A DNA stretch of 8,380 bases from Desulfobacterales bacterium (GTDB taxonomy: Bacteria > Desulfobacterota > Desulfobacteria > Desulfobacterales > Desulfobacteraceae): the NCBI GenBank assembly GCA_022361535.1, contig JAKSAU010000671.1, positions 1-8,380 on the forward strand, in the 5' to 3' direction. Within the stretch, counting starts at the first letter, position 1. Each line of letters starts with the position of its first letter. Position numbers and translations under genes: made by a program. Below are positions 1 through 5,883 of the stretch, in pieces. The notes beneath the pieces were generated by a model that made no database searches, was not told the origin of the DNA, and saw only the letters and a program-made list of their open reading frames with translations.

Positions 1-1171
1 AGACAATACCTATTTCCATGGCCATATAACCTAAAGGCAGAGTCCATACATCTGCAGAAACAAATTCTTGTGCATATTTTAGGTCCCTTAATGCTGCAAC
101 TGCAGTTATAGAGAACGCAATTAAAATCAGAATGGACTCCTGTCGCCTGGTTCTAAGATAATCCCAAAGCATAATCAAAGGGATAATAAATAGTCCCGGT
201 CCGATCAGCCATTTTGAGAACACCCCGAACAGTTCTTTGACTTCGGATTTACTTGGCTGGTTGAAAAAAAGGATGCCAATAACAATAAGTGCTGCAAGTC
301 CCAACAGATTGAGTAGGGGAGTTCTGGTCAAGGTTTTGGCCCTGATAAAGTCAAGTATAAAAAACAGTACTGTTATCAGAGAGGCGGTAAAGCTGAACCT
401 TGACAATTGAAATAAAAATAATCCGTTTACGAAAGGTGTGGTGAAGAACATGTTCCAATATGCTAGCCCTAAAAAACAGCAGGTAACTGAAAAGTAAAAC
501 TGACTGAGGTTTTTAAATCCGTTCCCAGCCCATAGGACGGCAAATGTAAAACAGAAAAAAAAGCTGAGCAAAGAGAATCCAAAGGGCAGGCTGTGCTGGC
601 CGATGGTGTACCAGACGGTTTTGGATGTGATGTCTTCAAAGGAGCCGAAGAAAATTTCAGGCAAAGCGTTTTTCAACTGTCTTGGGACGATGTGTATGGT
701 TATACGGTTTGGCCCATTGTAGTTAAGGATTTTAGGAGAGATAAATTCGCGTTCTCCGTAAAATTTATCCAGGCGGGTTGCGGATGTCATGTCCCCACCT
801 GCAAAAACCAAGTATCCGTTTACCCGGATCTCCATGGGATAAGACGTGCTTGGGATAAATAATAACAGGGGGGGATCCTGAAGTGATTCAGGGATAATAA
901 AATCAGATACAAAAATCAGGACAGCATTTTCTTTCAGGTTTTCAGGCAGAGTTCCTGACCGGTATTGTTTTGCTTCAATCGGATTAAAGTCAATTGGCAG
1001 GGCCGTATCTTTGTTTTCAATGGTTGTAATAATAAACCCGTACGGTCCCGGATAAATCCTGTTGTCAGCCCTGGCATTCTGTTGCTGCACCGGGGATTTA
1101 CATCCCAAACAGAACAGAACCATCCCGACTATAAACAGGGTCGGCCACCTCGGATTAAGTGATGTTATCAT
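1..1171 (-). CDS. Partial multi-TM sensor, probably 7TMR-DISM-like (3' end beyond left edge)
   Basis: I translated the minus strand from ATG at 1171 and found 390 codons open to the window edge. Residues 9-24 form a hydrophobic signal segment ending in LFCLGC. It could be a lipoprotein signal (C24, though with Cys rather than Leu at -3) or a type I signal cleaved after NARA (residue 35). Residues about 40-185 are beta-rich and contain PMEIRVNGYLVFAGG, resembling a jelly-roll or galactose-binding-like sensor domain. Hydrophobic segments follow at about 198-215, 225-243, 250-274, 286-303, 320-337, 346-362 and 374-390, with the last one cut by the edge. A secreted domain followed by about seven TM helices matches the 7TMR-DISM receptor plan. 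In that family a cytoplasmic effector (kinase, cyclase, GGDEF or phosphatase) follows, and here it would lie outside the window. The Shine-Dalgarno is weak, so the start is only moderately sure. The ligand is unknown. Confidence 0.72.
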   Translation of the reverse strand, partial: MITSLNPRWPTLFIVGMVLFCLGCKSPVQQQNARADNRIYPGPYGFIITTIENKDTALPIDFNPIEAKQYRSGTLPENLKENAVLIFVSDFIIPESLQDPPLLLFIPSTSYPMEIRVNGYLVFAGGDMTSATRLDKFYGEREFISPKILNYNGPNRITIHIVPRQLKNALPEIFFGSFEDITSKTVWYTIGQHSLPFGFSLLSFFFCFTFAVLWAGNGFKNLSQFYFSVTCCFLGLAYWNMFFTTPFVNGLFLFQLSRFSFTASLITVLFFILDFIRAKTLTRTPLLNLLGLAALIVIGILFFNQPSKSEVKELFGVFSKWLIGPGLFIIPLIMLWDYLRTRRQESILILIAFSITAVAALRDLKYAQEFVSADVWTLPLGYMAMEIGIV

Positions 1172-1277
1172 CTGCCACGCCTGTGTCTGCAAATATGTCG
1201 TAAAAAGTAATAATCCGGCCTTAAAAAAGATGGCTGGATGGAAGTTACGAAGTAATATAACACAATTTCTTTTGATT

Positions 1278-1301
1278 TAAAATTTAAACCCATGAGTGGG
1301 T
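1278..1301 (-). terminator. Weak candidate Rho-independent terminator after xerD
   Basis: On the minus strand, just after the xerD stop, ACCCA and TGGGT can pair across a CTCA loop (1288-1301). A T/A-rich TTTAAATTTT stretch (1278-1287) follows. The stem is only 5 bp, so termination may be partial or absent. If it works, it separates the SUMF1-xerD transcript from the downstream receptor gene. Confidence 0.3.
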
Positions 1302-1309
1302 AGAGCAGG

Positions 1310-2197
1310 TTAATTTCGCGGGTGAAAGTTTTGATGCATTTTAATCAGGTATTCCCTGGATATGTGGGTATAGATTTGAGTCGTCGAAATATCCGAGTGG
1401 CCAAGCATGGTCTGGACAGATCTTAAATCTGCACCGCCCTCAAGAAGATGGGTGGCAAATGAATGGCGTAAGGTATGGGGACTTACCGGTTTGGATATCC
1501 CGGCAAGTGAGGCATGTTTTTTTATAATTTTCCAAAATGCCTGCCGGGTCATGGGGTTACCGGCCCTTGCCACAAATAAATACTCACTGGTCAGCTGCTT
1601 GAGTGCACGCGGCCTGCCTGTATCAAGCCACAGTCTTGTCATTTCCTTGGCTTTTGACCCAATAGGAACGATCCGCTCTTTGGCGCCTTTACCCATTACC
1701 CGCACGAGCCCTGCATCCAGGTTTACATCCTGAACTTTCAGATTGATCAGCTCTGATACCCTCAACCCTGCGCCATACATGATTTCCATCATGGCGATAT
1801 TTCTTAACCCTTTGGGTGTTTCCGGATCTGCTGCTTCTAAAAGCATTTCCACCTCGGTCACAGAAATCACCTTTGGCAGGCTCTGTCCGGCTTTGGGGAT
1901 GTCCACATCCTTGATCGGGTTGGTGCTGATGCGTTTTTCACCGGAAAGGTATTTAAAAAATCCCCGGATGGTAATCAGGTGTCTGGCCCGGGATTTGGGT
2001 GACAACCCTTTTCGTGTTAGATGCACCAGCCACCCTAATATCGATGTTGTATCTGCAAGGCATATGTCAGTAATTTCGTTTTGTTCCAGATAGGTTAAAA
2101 AGGAAGTCAGATCAGCCGAATAAGCTTGAACGCTATTGGCGGATAATCCTTTTTCTATGATGAGAAACTCAATGTATGCATCAGCCAGTTCATGCAT
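1310..2197 (-). CDS. xerD: Tyrosine recombinase XerD
   Basis: Site-specific recombinase of 295 aa. By family, it acts with XerC at dif to resolve chromosome dimers at the septum, partnered with FtsK. The N-terminal SAM-like core-binding domain spans about 1-85 and the catalytic domain about 105-290. The full catalytic set is visible: R146 (GAGLRVSEL), K170 (MGKGAKER), H241 and R244 (PHTLRHSFATH), H267 (LGHSDISTTQIYTH) and nucleophile Y276. The spacing matches E. coli XerD, and the C-terminal YLIKMHQNFHPR is typical of XerD. I chose ATG at 2197 over an upstream in-frame ATG at 2332. The upstream choice would add 45 residues lying inside the preceding gene. MHELADAYIEFL is the usual Xer N-terminus, and TAAGG lies 8 nt before this ATG. 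It follows the SUMF1-like gene by 10 nt, so the two are probably cotranscribed. XerC is the main alternative. Confidence 0.93.
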   Translation of the reverse strand: MHELADAYIEFLIIEKGLSANSVQAYSADLTSFLTYLEQNEITDICLADTTSILGWLVHLTRKGLSPKSRARHLITIRGFFKYLSGEKRISTNPIKDVDIPKAGQSLPKVISVTEVEMLLEAADPETPKGLRNIAMMEIMYGAGLRVSELINLKVQDVNLDAGLVRVMGKGAKERIVPIGSKAKEMTRLWLDTGRPRALKQLTSEYLFVARAGNPMTRQAFWKIIKKHASLAGISKPVSPHTLRHSFATHLLEGGADLRSVQTMLGHSDISTTQIYTHISREYLIKMHQNFHPRN

Positions 2198-2207
2198 GCT
2201 AAACGCC

Positions 2208-4385
2208 TTATTGAAAGAGTTCTGAAATACACCGAAAACCGATGGTGTTGGATGTGAATTCTTGGGTGTAAAGTCCCCGGGAACTGATGGTGATACTCTC
2301 GGACGCATTCCATGCACCACCTTTGGCCACATTATACTTGCGTTTATCCCGCGTTTTAAATGGAGGGAACTCAGTATCAGCTGTCCATTCCATGATATTG
2401 CCCAGCATGTCTGTCATACCGAATTCATTTGCCCAATTGTCATATAGTTCCACAGGACTTGTATCGGACAGTCCTGTTTTTTCAATATTTAACGCTTTAG
2501 AATCATAGGTGTTTCCCCATGGGTACTTCAAAGACAAATCTGTACGGGCAGCAGCTTCCCATTCTGCTTCGGTTGGCAGGCGTCGTCCTATCCAGGACGC
2601 ATATGCTATTGCATCTTCCACACTGACCTGAACAACCGGATGGTTTCTTTTTTCATGAAGTGTGGACCCAGGACCCGTAGGTTGGTACCAGCAGGCACCT
2701 TTAACATCCTGGGAACCGGCCTGTTTTCTCCAAGACGCTGTGTTGCCTTTCTTTTGGTAGCGGGCATGGTAAACAGTGCCAAATCCTTTTTTTTCAGCGG
2801 TAGTGACATAACCTGTCTGCTCGATGAATATCTCAAACAAGGCATTGGTCACCGGGTATTTGCCCATATAAACCAGGGGCATTTCAAATTGCTGCAGTTC
2901 AAGACTGGCCTTTAATGACTTTTGAGTGCCGATAGTATAAATTCCCTCGGGTATTTTCACATAAGCATTGAATTTTTTCTCCCGTTCCCCCAGGGTGTCA
3001 TCAAAGTGCTCTGCCATTTCCCTGGCATTTCTAAAGTCCTCAAGGGCCTGAAGTTCTTCTTCATCCAGTTCATCGATTTCTTCTAATTCTTCATCTTCAT
3101 CAAGTTCCAGTTCCTCAAGCTCTTCATCCTCATCTAGGTCGAGTTCCTCGATTTCATCAAGTTCCTCGTCCTCATCGAGTTCGATTTCTTCGACATCTTC
3201 ATCTTCATCCAGTTCGACTTCTTCTAAGTCATCCTCATCGAGGAGGTCTTCATCTAAAAGGTCTTCGTCAAGGAGTTCTTCGTCATCTTCATCAATCTCC
3301 TCTAATTCCTCATCATCGTCGAGCTCTACCTCCTCAATGTCTTCATCCTCGTCAAGCTCAACTTCTTCGATGTCTTCATCTTCATCCAGCTCTATCTCTT
3401 CTAAGTCATCTTCTTCTAACAGGTCTTCGTCGAGAAGTTCATCTTCGTCAATCTCCTCTAATTCCTCATCATCGTCGAGTTCTACCTCCTCAATGTCTTC
3501 ATCCTCGTCAAGCTCAATCTCTTCGATGTCTTCATCTTCATCGAGTTCAATTTCCTCGATATCCTCGTCTTCATCCAGCTCTATCTCTTCTACTTCATCT
3601 TCATCTAACAGGTCTTCGTCGAGGAGTTCTTCGTCATCTTCATCAATCTCCTCTATTTCCTCATCATCGTCGAGTTCTACCTCCTCAATGTCTTCATCTT
3701 CGTCAAGCTCAATCTCTTCGATGTCTTCATCTTCATCGAGTTCAATTTCCTCGATATCCTCGTCTTCATCCAACTCGACTTCTTCTAACTCTTCGTCGTC
3801 GAGCAATTCTTCATCAACCTCTTCAACCGCTCCTTCACCATCTCCGTCTTCGTCAAGAATATGGCTGCCCAGGCGGCTTAATACTTTTTTAATCTCATTG
3901 ATGATGTCTAAGGATTCGTCTTGAGTAACTGAAATATCAATGTCATCTAAGAAATCTGTGACTGCCTTTAAAATATCCGTAGCCTTGGCAAGATCTATAT
4001 CTCCGGTTTTGACCGCGTCTGTAAACGAGTGGAGCAGACTCGTTTTTGCCTCTTCGGTCATATCAAAGATGTTGGCATCGGTTAGAGTCAGGTGTTCCGG
4101 GTTTAGATCCTTTTTAGACAGCTTTTTTAAGTCTGAATTGATAGAGGATTTTAGACTGGAAAAATTCCTTCTTTTTGACCTTATTTTAGAAAAATCATCT
4201 CCTACATCCCAAATTTGCTTGATAAGGATATCAGTATCTATGGAATGCAGTTGCGTGATACTCTCTTCAGAGGTATAGTGGGCCTGGATTGCACGTATGG
4301 CTTTGTCTTTAACAGATCCCGATCTGTAGTTCAGATTCTCTACAGCCTGATTGATACCGGACAATGTAATAGATACAGTGGCCAA
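2208..4385 (-). CDS. Hyper-acidic repeat protein with C-terminal SUMF1/FGE-like domain
   Basis: 725 aa from TTG at 4385, with no signal peptide or TM segment, so probably cytoplasmic. Residues 1-172 are a mostly helical domain I do not recognise. Residues about 178-446 are almost entirely Asp, Glu, Leu and Ile in repeats around LDEDEDIEEIE. Residues about 474-723 are a clear SUMF1/FGE-sulfatase domain: KIPEGIYTIGT, MGKYPVTNALFEIFI, CWYQPTGPGS, HPVVQVSVEDAIAYASW, GRRLPTEAEWEAAAR, YPWGN, MLGNIMEWT, KGGAW and IGFRC. The two active-site cysteines of true FGE after the KGGxW motif are replaced (Ala694 and Thr699 by my alignment). It is therefore unlikely to make formylglycine and may be a binding or structural domain. 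The TTG at 4385 is supported by AAGGAG 10 nt upstream. A second in-frame TTG at 4437-4439 would add 18 residues but has no good site. It is the first gene of a unit with xerD and divergent from the parA operon. Function unknown. Confidence 0.85.
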   Translation of the reverse strand: MATVSITLSGINQAVENLNYRSGSVKDKAIRAIQAHYTSEESITQLHSIDTDILIKQIWDVGDDFSKIRSKRRNFSSLKSSINSDLKKLSKKDLNPEHLTLTDANIFDMTEEAKTSLLHSFTDAVKTGDIDLAKATDILKAVTDFLDDIDISVTQDESLDIINEIKKVLSRLGSHILDEDGDGEGAVEEVDEELLDDEELEEVELDEDEDIEEIELDEDEDIEEIELDEDEDIEEVELDDDEEIEEIDEDDEELLDEDLLDEDEVEEIELDEDEDIEEIELDEDEDIEEIELDEDEDIEEVELDDDEELEEIDEDELLDEDLLEEDDLEEIELDEDEDIEEVELDEDEDIEEVELDDDEELEEIDEDDEELLDEDLLDEDLLDEDDLEEVELDEDEDVEEIELDEDEELDEIEELDLDEDEELEELELDEDEELEEIDELDEEELQALEDFRNAREMAEHFDDTLGEREKKFNAYVKIPEGIYTIGTQKSLKASLELQQFEMPLVYMGKYPVTNALFEIFIEQTGYVTTAEKKGFGTVYHARYQKKGNTASWRKQAGSQDVKGACWYQPTGPGSTLHEKRNHPVVQVSVEDAIAYASWIGRRLPTEAEWEAAARTDLSLKYPWGNTYDSKALNIEKTGLSDTSPVELYDNWANEFGMTDMLGNIMEWTADTEFPPFKTRDKRKYNVAKGGAWNASESITISSRGLYTQEFTSNTIGFRCISELFQ
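3048..3854 (-). repeat. Coding tandem repeat, acidic LDEDEDIEEIE units in four higher-order blocks
   Basis: This is an in-frame repeat inside the SUMF1-like gene. The basic unit is about 10 residues (30 bp). Units group into four blocks at about 3597-3788, 3408-3596, 3231-3407 and 3048-3230. The blocks tend to run from xLEEVE or EVEEIE, through several LDEDEDIEE units and LDDDEExEEIDED, to a terminal ELLDEDLLDED. The first three are the most alike, and the fourth (C-terminal) is diverged. Equivalent points at 3336, 3492 and 3687 are 156 and 195 bp apart, both multiples of three. Long stretches are nearly identical at the DNA level, including third positions, which suggests recent expansion by slippage or unequal recombination. 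The plus strand reads as TCT/TCA/TCG-rich sequence. Confidence 0.93.
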
Positions 4386-4395
4386 AAGTGGATTT

Positions 4396-4401
4396 CTCCT
4401 T
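4396..4401 (-). promoter_or_regulatory. Shine-Dalgarno AAGGAG that decides a TTG start
   Basis: AAGGAG on the minus strand lies 10 nt before TTG at 4383-4385. No ATG in this frame lies near the 5' end (the next Met is over 100 codons in). This site is the best evidence that the SUMF1-like protein starts MATVSITLSG. Confidence 0.6.
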
Positions 4402-4501
4402 TGAAAATCTGACCGGCCGGGCCATAAGTTTGAGTCCAAAAGTAAAAGGCCTGTTCAAGGTCCTACGGCATGGCGGGTATTCACTGGTTGCAGCCCAGGG
4501 T

Positions 4502-4530
4502 ATTATGATACATCCGTGCGTTTATTTCAA
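4502..4530 (-). promoter_or_regulatory. Predicted sigma70-type promoter for the SUMF1-like/xerD unit
   Basis: On the minus strand TTGAAA (4525-4530) is separated by exactly 17 bp from CATAAT (4502-4507). Each hexamer matches consensus at 5 of 6 positions with ideal spacing. Transcription would start near 4495, giving a leader of about 110 nt before the TTG start at 4385. No other gene on this strand lies between them. Confidence 0.6.
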
Positions 4531-4609
4531 CCGGCTTGGTTTCGCAAGGCCAATCAATGGAAATAATAATTCTAAAAGGAGTGAAAAGCCCTATTTATAG
4601 TATTAAGCG

Positions 4610-4638
4610 TTGATATTTTCTATGAATATGCTAAAAAT
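4610..4638 (+). promoter_or_regulatory. Weak candidate promoter for the parA operon
   Basis: TTGATA (4610-4615) is followed after 16-17 bp by an A-rich TAAAAAT (4632-4638), only about 4 of 6 matches to a -10 box. Initiation here would fall around 4644-4645, almost at the parA ATG (4647), and would give a leaderless or near-leaderless mRNA. That fits the absence of a clear Shine-Dalgarno before parA, but the evidence is thin. Confidence 0.28.
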
Positions 4639-4646
4639 ATACGGAT

Positions 4647-5429
4647 ATGAGCAAAGTATTGACAATTTCAGGACTGCGGGGCGGTTCCGGAAAAAGTGTG
4701 ACCGCTTTAAATCTGTCGGTTTCCCTGAGCCTCTACGAGAAAAAAGTACTTCTGGTTGACTGTGATCCCCAAGGCTGCGTTTCAGAATGGTCCGGGGTGA
4801 CATCTCTGGAGTATCCATTTGATCTCACATCTGTTCTGGGAGGAAAGGCAAACGTTTTTGAATCCATTTCAAAAACAGAATTCGCAGGCTTGGATATCCT
4901 TCCTGCAGGCCTTAACCTCTTTCCCTTATCTTTGAAACTGTCCAGGCGGCCAGATAACGAAAAATTGCTTCGTCTGCTTATGAATGATGTGCGCGGCGAT
5001 TATGATTTTATTATCCTGGACGCACCATCATCCTTCGGGTACTTAAGTGTTGCCGCATTAGCAGCCGCAGACTGGTTGGTTGCTGCAATGGCGCCGCGTC
5101 AGGGTTGGATTGCAGACTTTCATGATCTGCTTAAAACTGTGCAACACATTCGTCAATCCCACGATATAGAGATGAAAATGGGAGGTGTTTTGTTTAACCG
5201 CTGCAACGGTAAAAATGAAATTTTTAACGGGGTTTCTCCGGGAACCTTTGCTGATGCAAAACCGTTGATTTTTGATACAACAATTCCAGAAGATGAGACT
5301 GTAGACCTGTCGCTGGCAAAGAAAACCCCACTTGCTCTTTACGATATCAAAACCCCGGCAGCCCAGGCCTATCTGGATGCAGCACGGGATGTCATTTCAG
5401 AATTTAAAAAAAATGAGGTGGCCAATTGA
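4647..5429 (+). CDS. ParA/MinD-family ATPase with atypical Walker A
   Basis: 260 aa, cytoplasmic. By family this is a deviant-Walker ATPase that dimerises with ATP, often binds nucleoid DNA or membrane, and positions a cargo through a partner protein. Visible motifs: deviant Walker A LRGGSGKS (10-17), switch I VDCDPQG (37-43), Walker B/switch II YDFIILDAPSS (119-129), base-contact LFNR (182-185), and the ParA C-terminal signature IPEDETVDLSLAKKTPLALYD followed by TPAAQAY. The signature lysine that starts the usual KGGxGK is Arg (R11), while the second lysine (K16) is kept. There is no C-terminal amphipathic MinD-like helix of clear quality, so ParA/Soj/McdA-like is preferred over MinD. No parB or parS-like gene is adjacent; the next two genes are the natural partner candidates. 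It lacks a good Shine-Dalgarno and is the first gene of the plus-strand operon. Confidence 0.9.
   Translation: MSKVLTISGLRGGSGKSVTALNLSVSLSLYEKKVLLVDCDPQGCVSEWSGVTSLEYPFDLTSVLGGKANVFESISKTEFAGLDILPAGLNLFPLSLKLSRRPDNEKLLRLLMNDVRGDYDFIILDAPSSFGYLSVAALAAADWLVAAMAPRQGWIADFHDLLKTVQHIRQSHDIEMKMGGVLFNRCNGKNEIFNGVSPGTFADAKPLIFDTTIPEDETVDLSLAKKTPLALYDIKTPAAQAYLDAARDVISEFKKNEVAN
5415..5420 (+). promoter_or_regulatory. Shine-Dalgarno GAGGTG for a TTG start inside the parA end
   Basis: GAGGTG lies within the last parA codons, 5 nt before TTG (5426-5428). It supports a TTG start overlapping the parA TGA stop (TTGA, 4-nt overlap) and suggests translational coupling. Confidence 0.65.
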
Positions 5430-5878
5430 AGTTGACCGACCCAGAATCCATCCAGGAAAGTGAGAAAGAGTTTATTGATACGATCAATGCCGAGCTTGAT
5501 TGGGATGCCATTGAGCAGATGCTGCTCGACAAGCACGGGTTTGTCGTCCAGGAAGATGTCGATTATAAAGACGGTAACTTGATTGTTCACAATAATGAGA
5601 TCGCCTATAAATTTGAGTTTGAAATCAAAGTTCCCCTCTCAGTGATTTTTAATCGGAAAGGGGAATGCATGGAGATTTCAACCCAAAGGGAAGAAACAGA
5701 ACCAAAGGATATTGATGATATAGAAGATTTGGAATCCATAAATTTGGATGACGATCCCGGTTCTCAGATCGATGAAGATCCTGTGAATTCTGCTCCCGCA
5801 TCCGGTAAAGTCAGTGGCAGTGGGATGGCATCGGAAATTGCAGACATGATCTCTGAAATTAACGAAGAAGGAGAATAA
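5426..5878 (+). CDS. Small protein with acidic disordered tail, possible ParA partner
   Basis: 150 aa, family not recognised. It starts at TTG, supported by GAGGTG 5 nt upstream, and overlaps the parA stop by 4 nt. Residues about 1-80 look like a small folded alpha/beta domain: a helical stretch (EKEFIDTINAELDWDAIEQMLLDKHG), then strands with NLIVHNNEIAYKFEFEIKVPLSVIFN. Residues about 85-125 are strongly acidic (DIDDIEDLESINLDDDPG), followed by a Gly/Ser/Ala-rich linker. The C-terminus, GMASEIADMISEINEEGE, is a short amphipathic helix candidate. There is no signal or TM segment. Tight coupling to parA suggests a partner or adaptor role, in the way small partners such as McdB accompany orphan ParA proteins, but no homology to those is claimed. 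Confidence 0.75.
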   Translation: MKLTDPESIQESEKEFIDTINAELDWDAIEQMLLDKHGFVVQEDVDYKDGNLIVHNNEIAYKFEFEIKVPLSVIFNRKGECMEISTQREETEPKDIDDIEDLESINLDDDPGSQIDEDPVNSAPASGKVSGSGMASEIADMISEINEEGE

Positions 5879-5883
5879 GGAAT

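Noticed and set aside
1310..2197. xerD as the integrase of a mobile element or integron
   Set aside because: It has housekeeping XerD length and motifs, and no attachment repeats, cassettes or phage genes are visible. No dif-like site was recognised either.
2198..2332. Extended xerD start at 2332
   Set aside because: The extra 45 residues overlap the end of the SUMF1-like gene and are not Xer-like, while ATG 2197 gives the normal Xer N-terminus and length.
2208..2400. SUMF1-fold C-terminus as a variable region of a diversity-generating retroelement
   Set aside because: No reverse transcriptase or template repeat is visible, and the C-terminal codons are not enriched in the AAY positions that mark adenine mutagenesis.
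3048..3854. CRISPR array
   Set aside because: The repeats are contiguous, in frame, and encode protein; there are no unique spacers between them.
3337..3924. Plus-strand open frame of 195 codons that is almost pure serine
   Set aside because: It is the antisense of the acidic repeat: GAX and GAT/GAA codons read backwards as TCN. It has no ribosome site and no independent features.
4388..4600. Plus-strand open frame of 70 codons in the divergent intergenic region, starting GTG
   Set aside because: It lacks a Shine-Dalgarno, overlaps the start of the SUMF1-like gene and its predicted promoter in antisense, and resembles no family I know.
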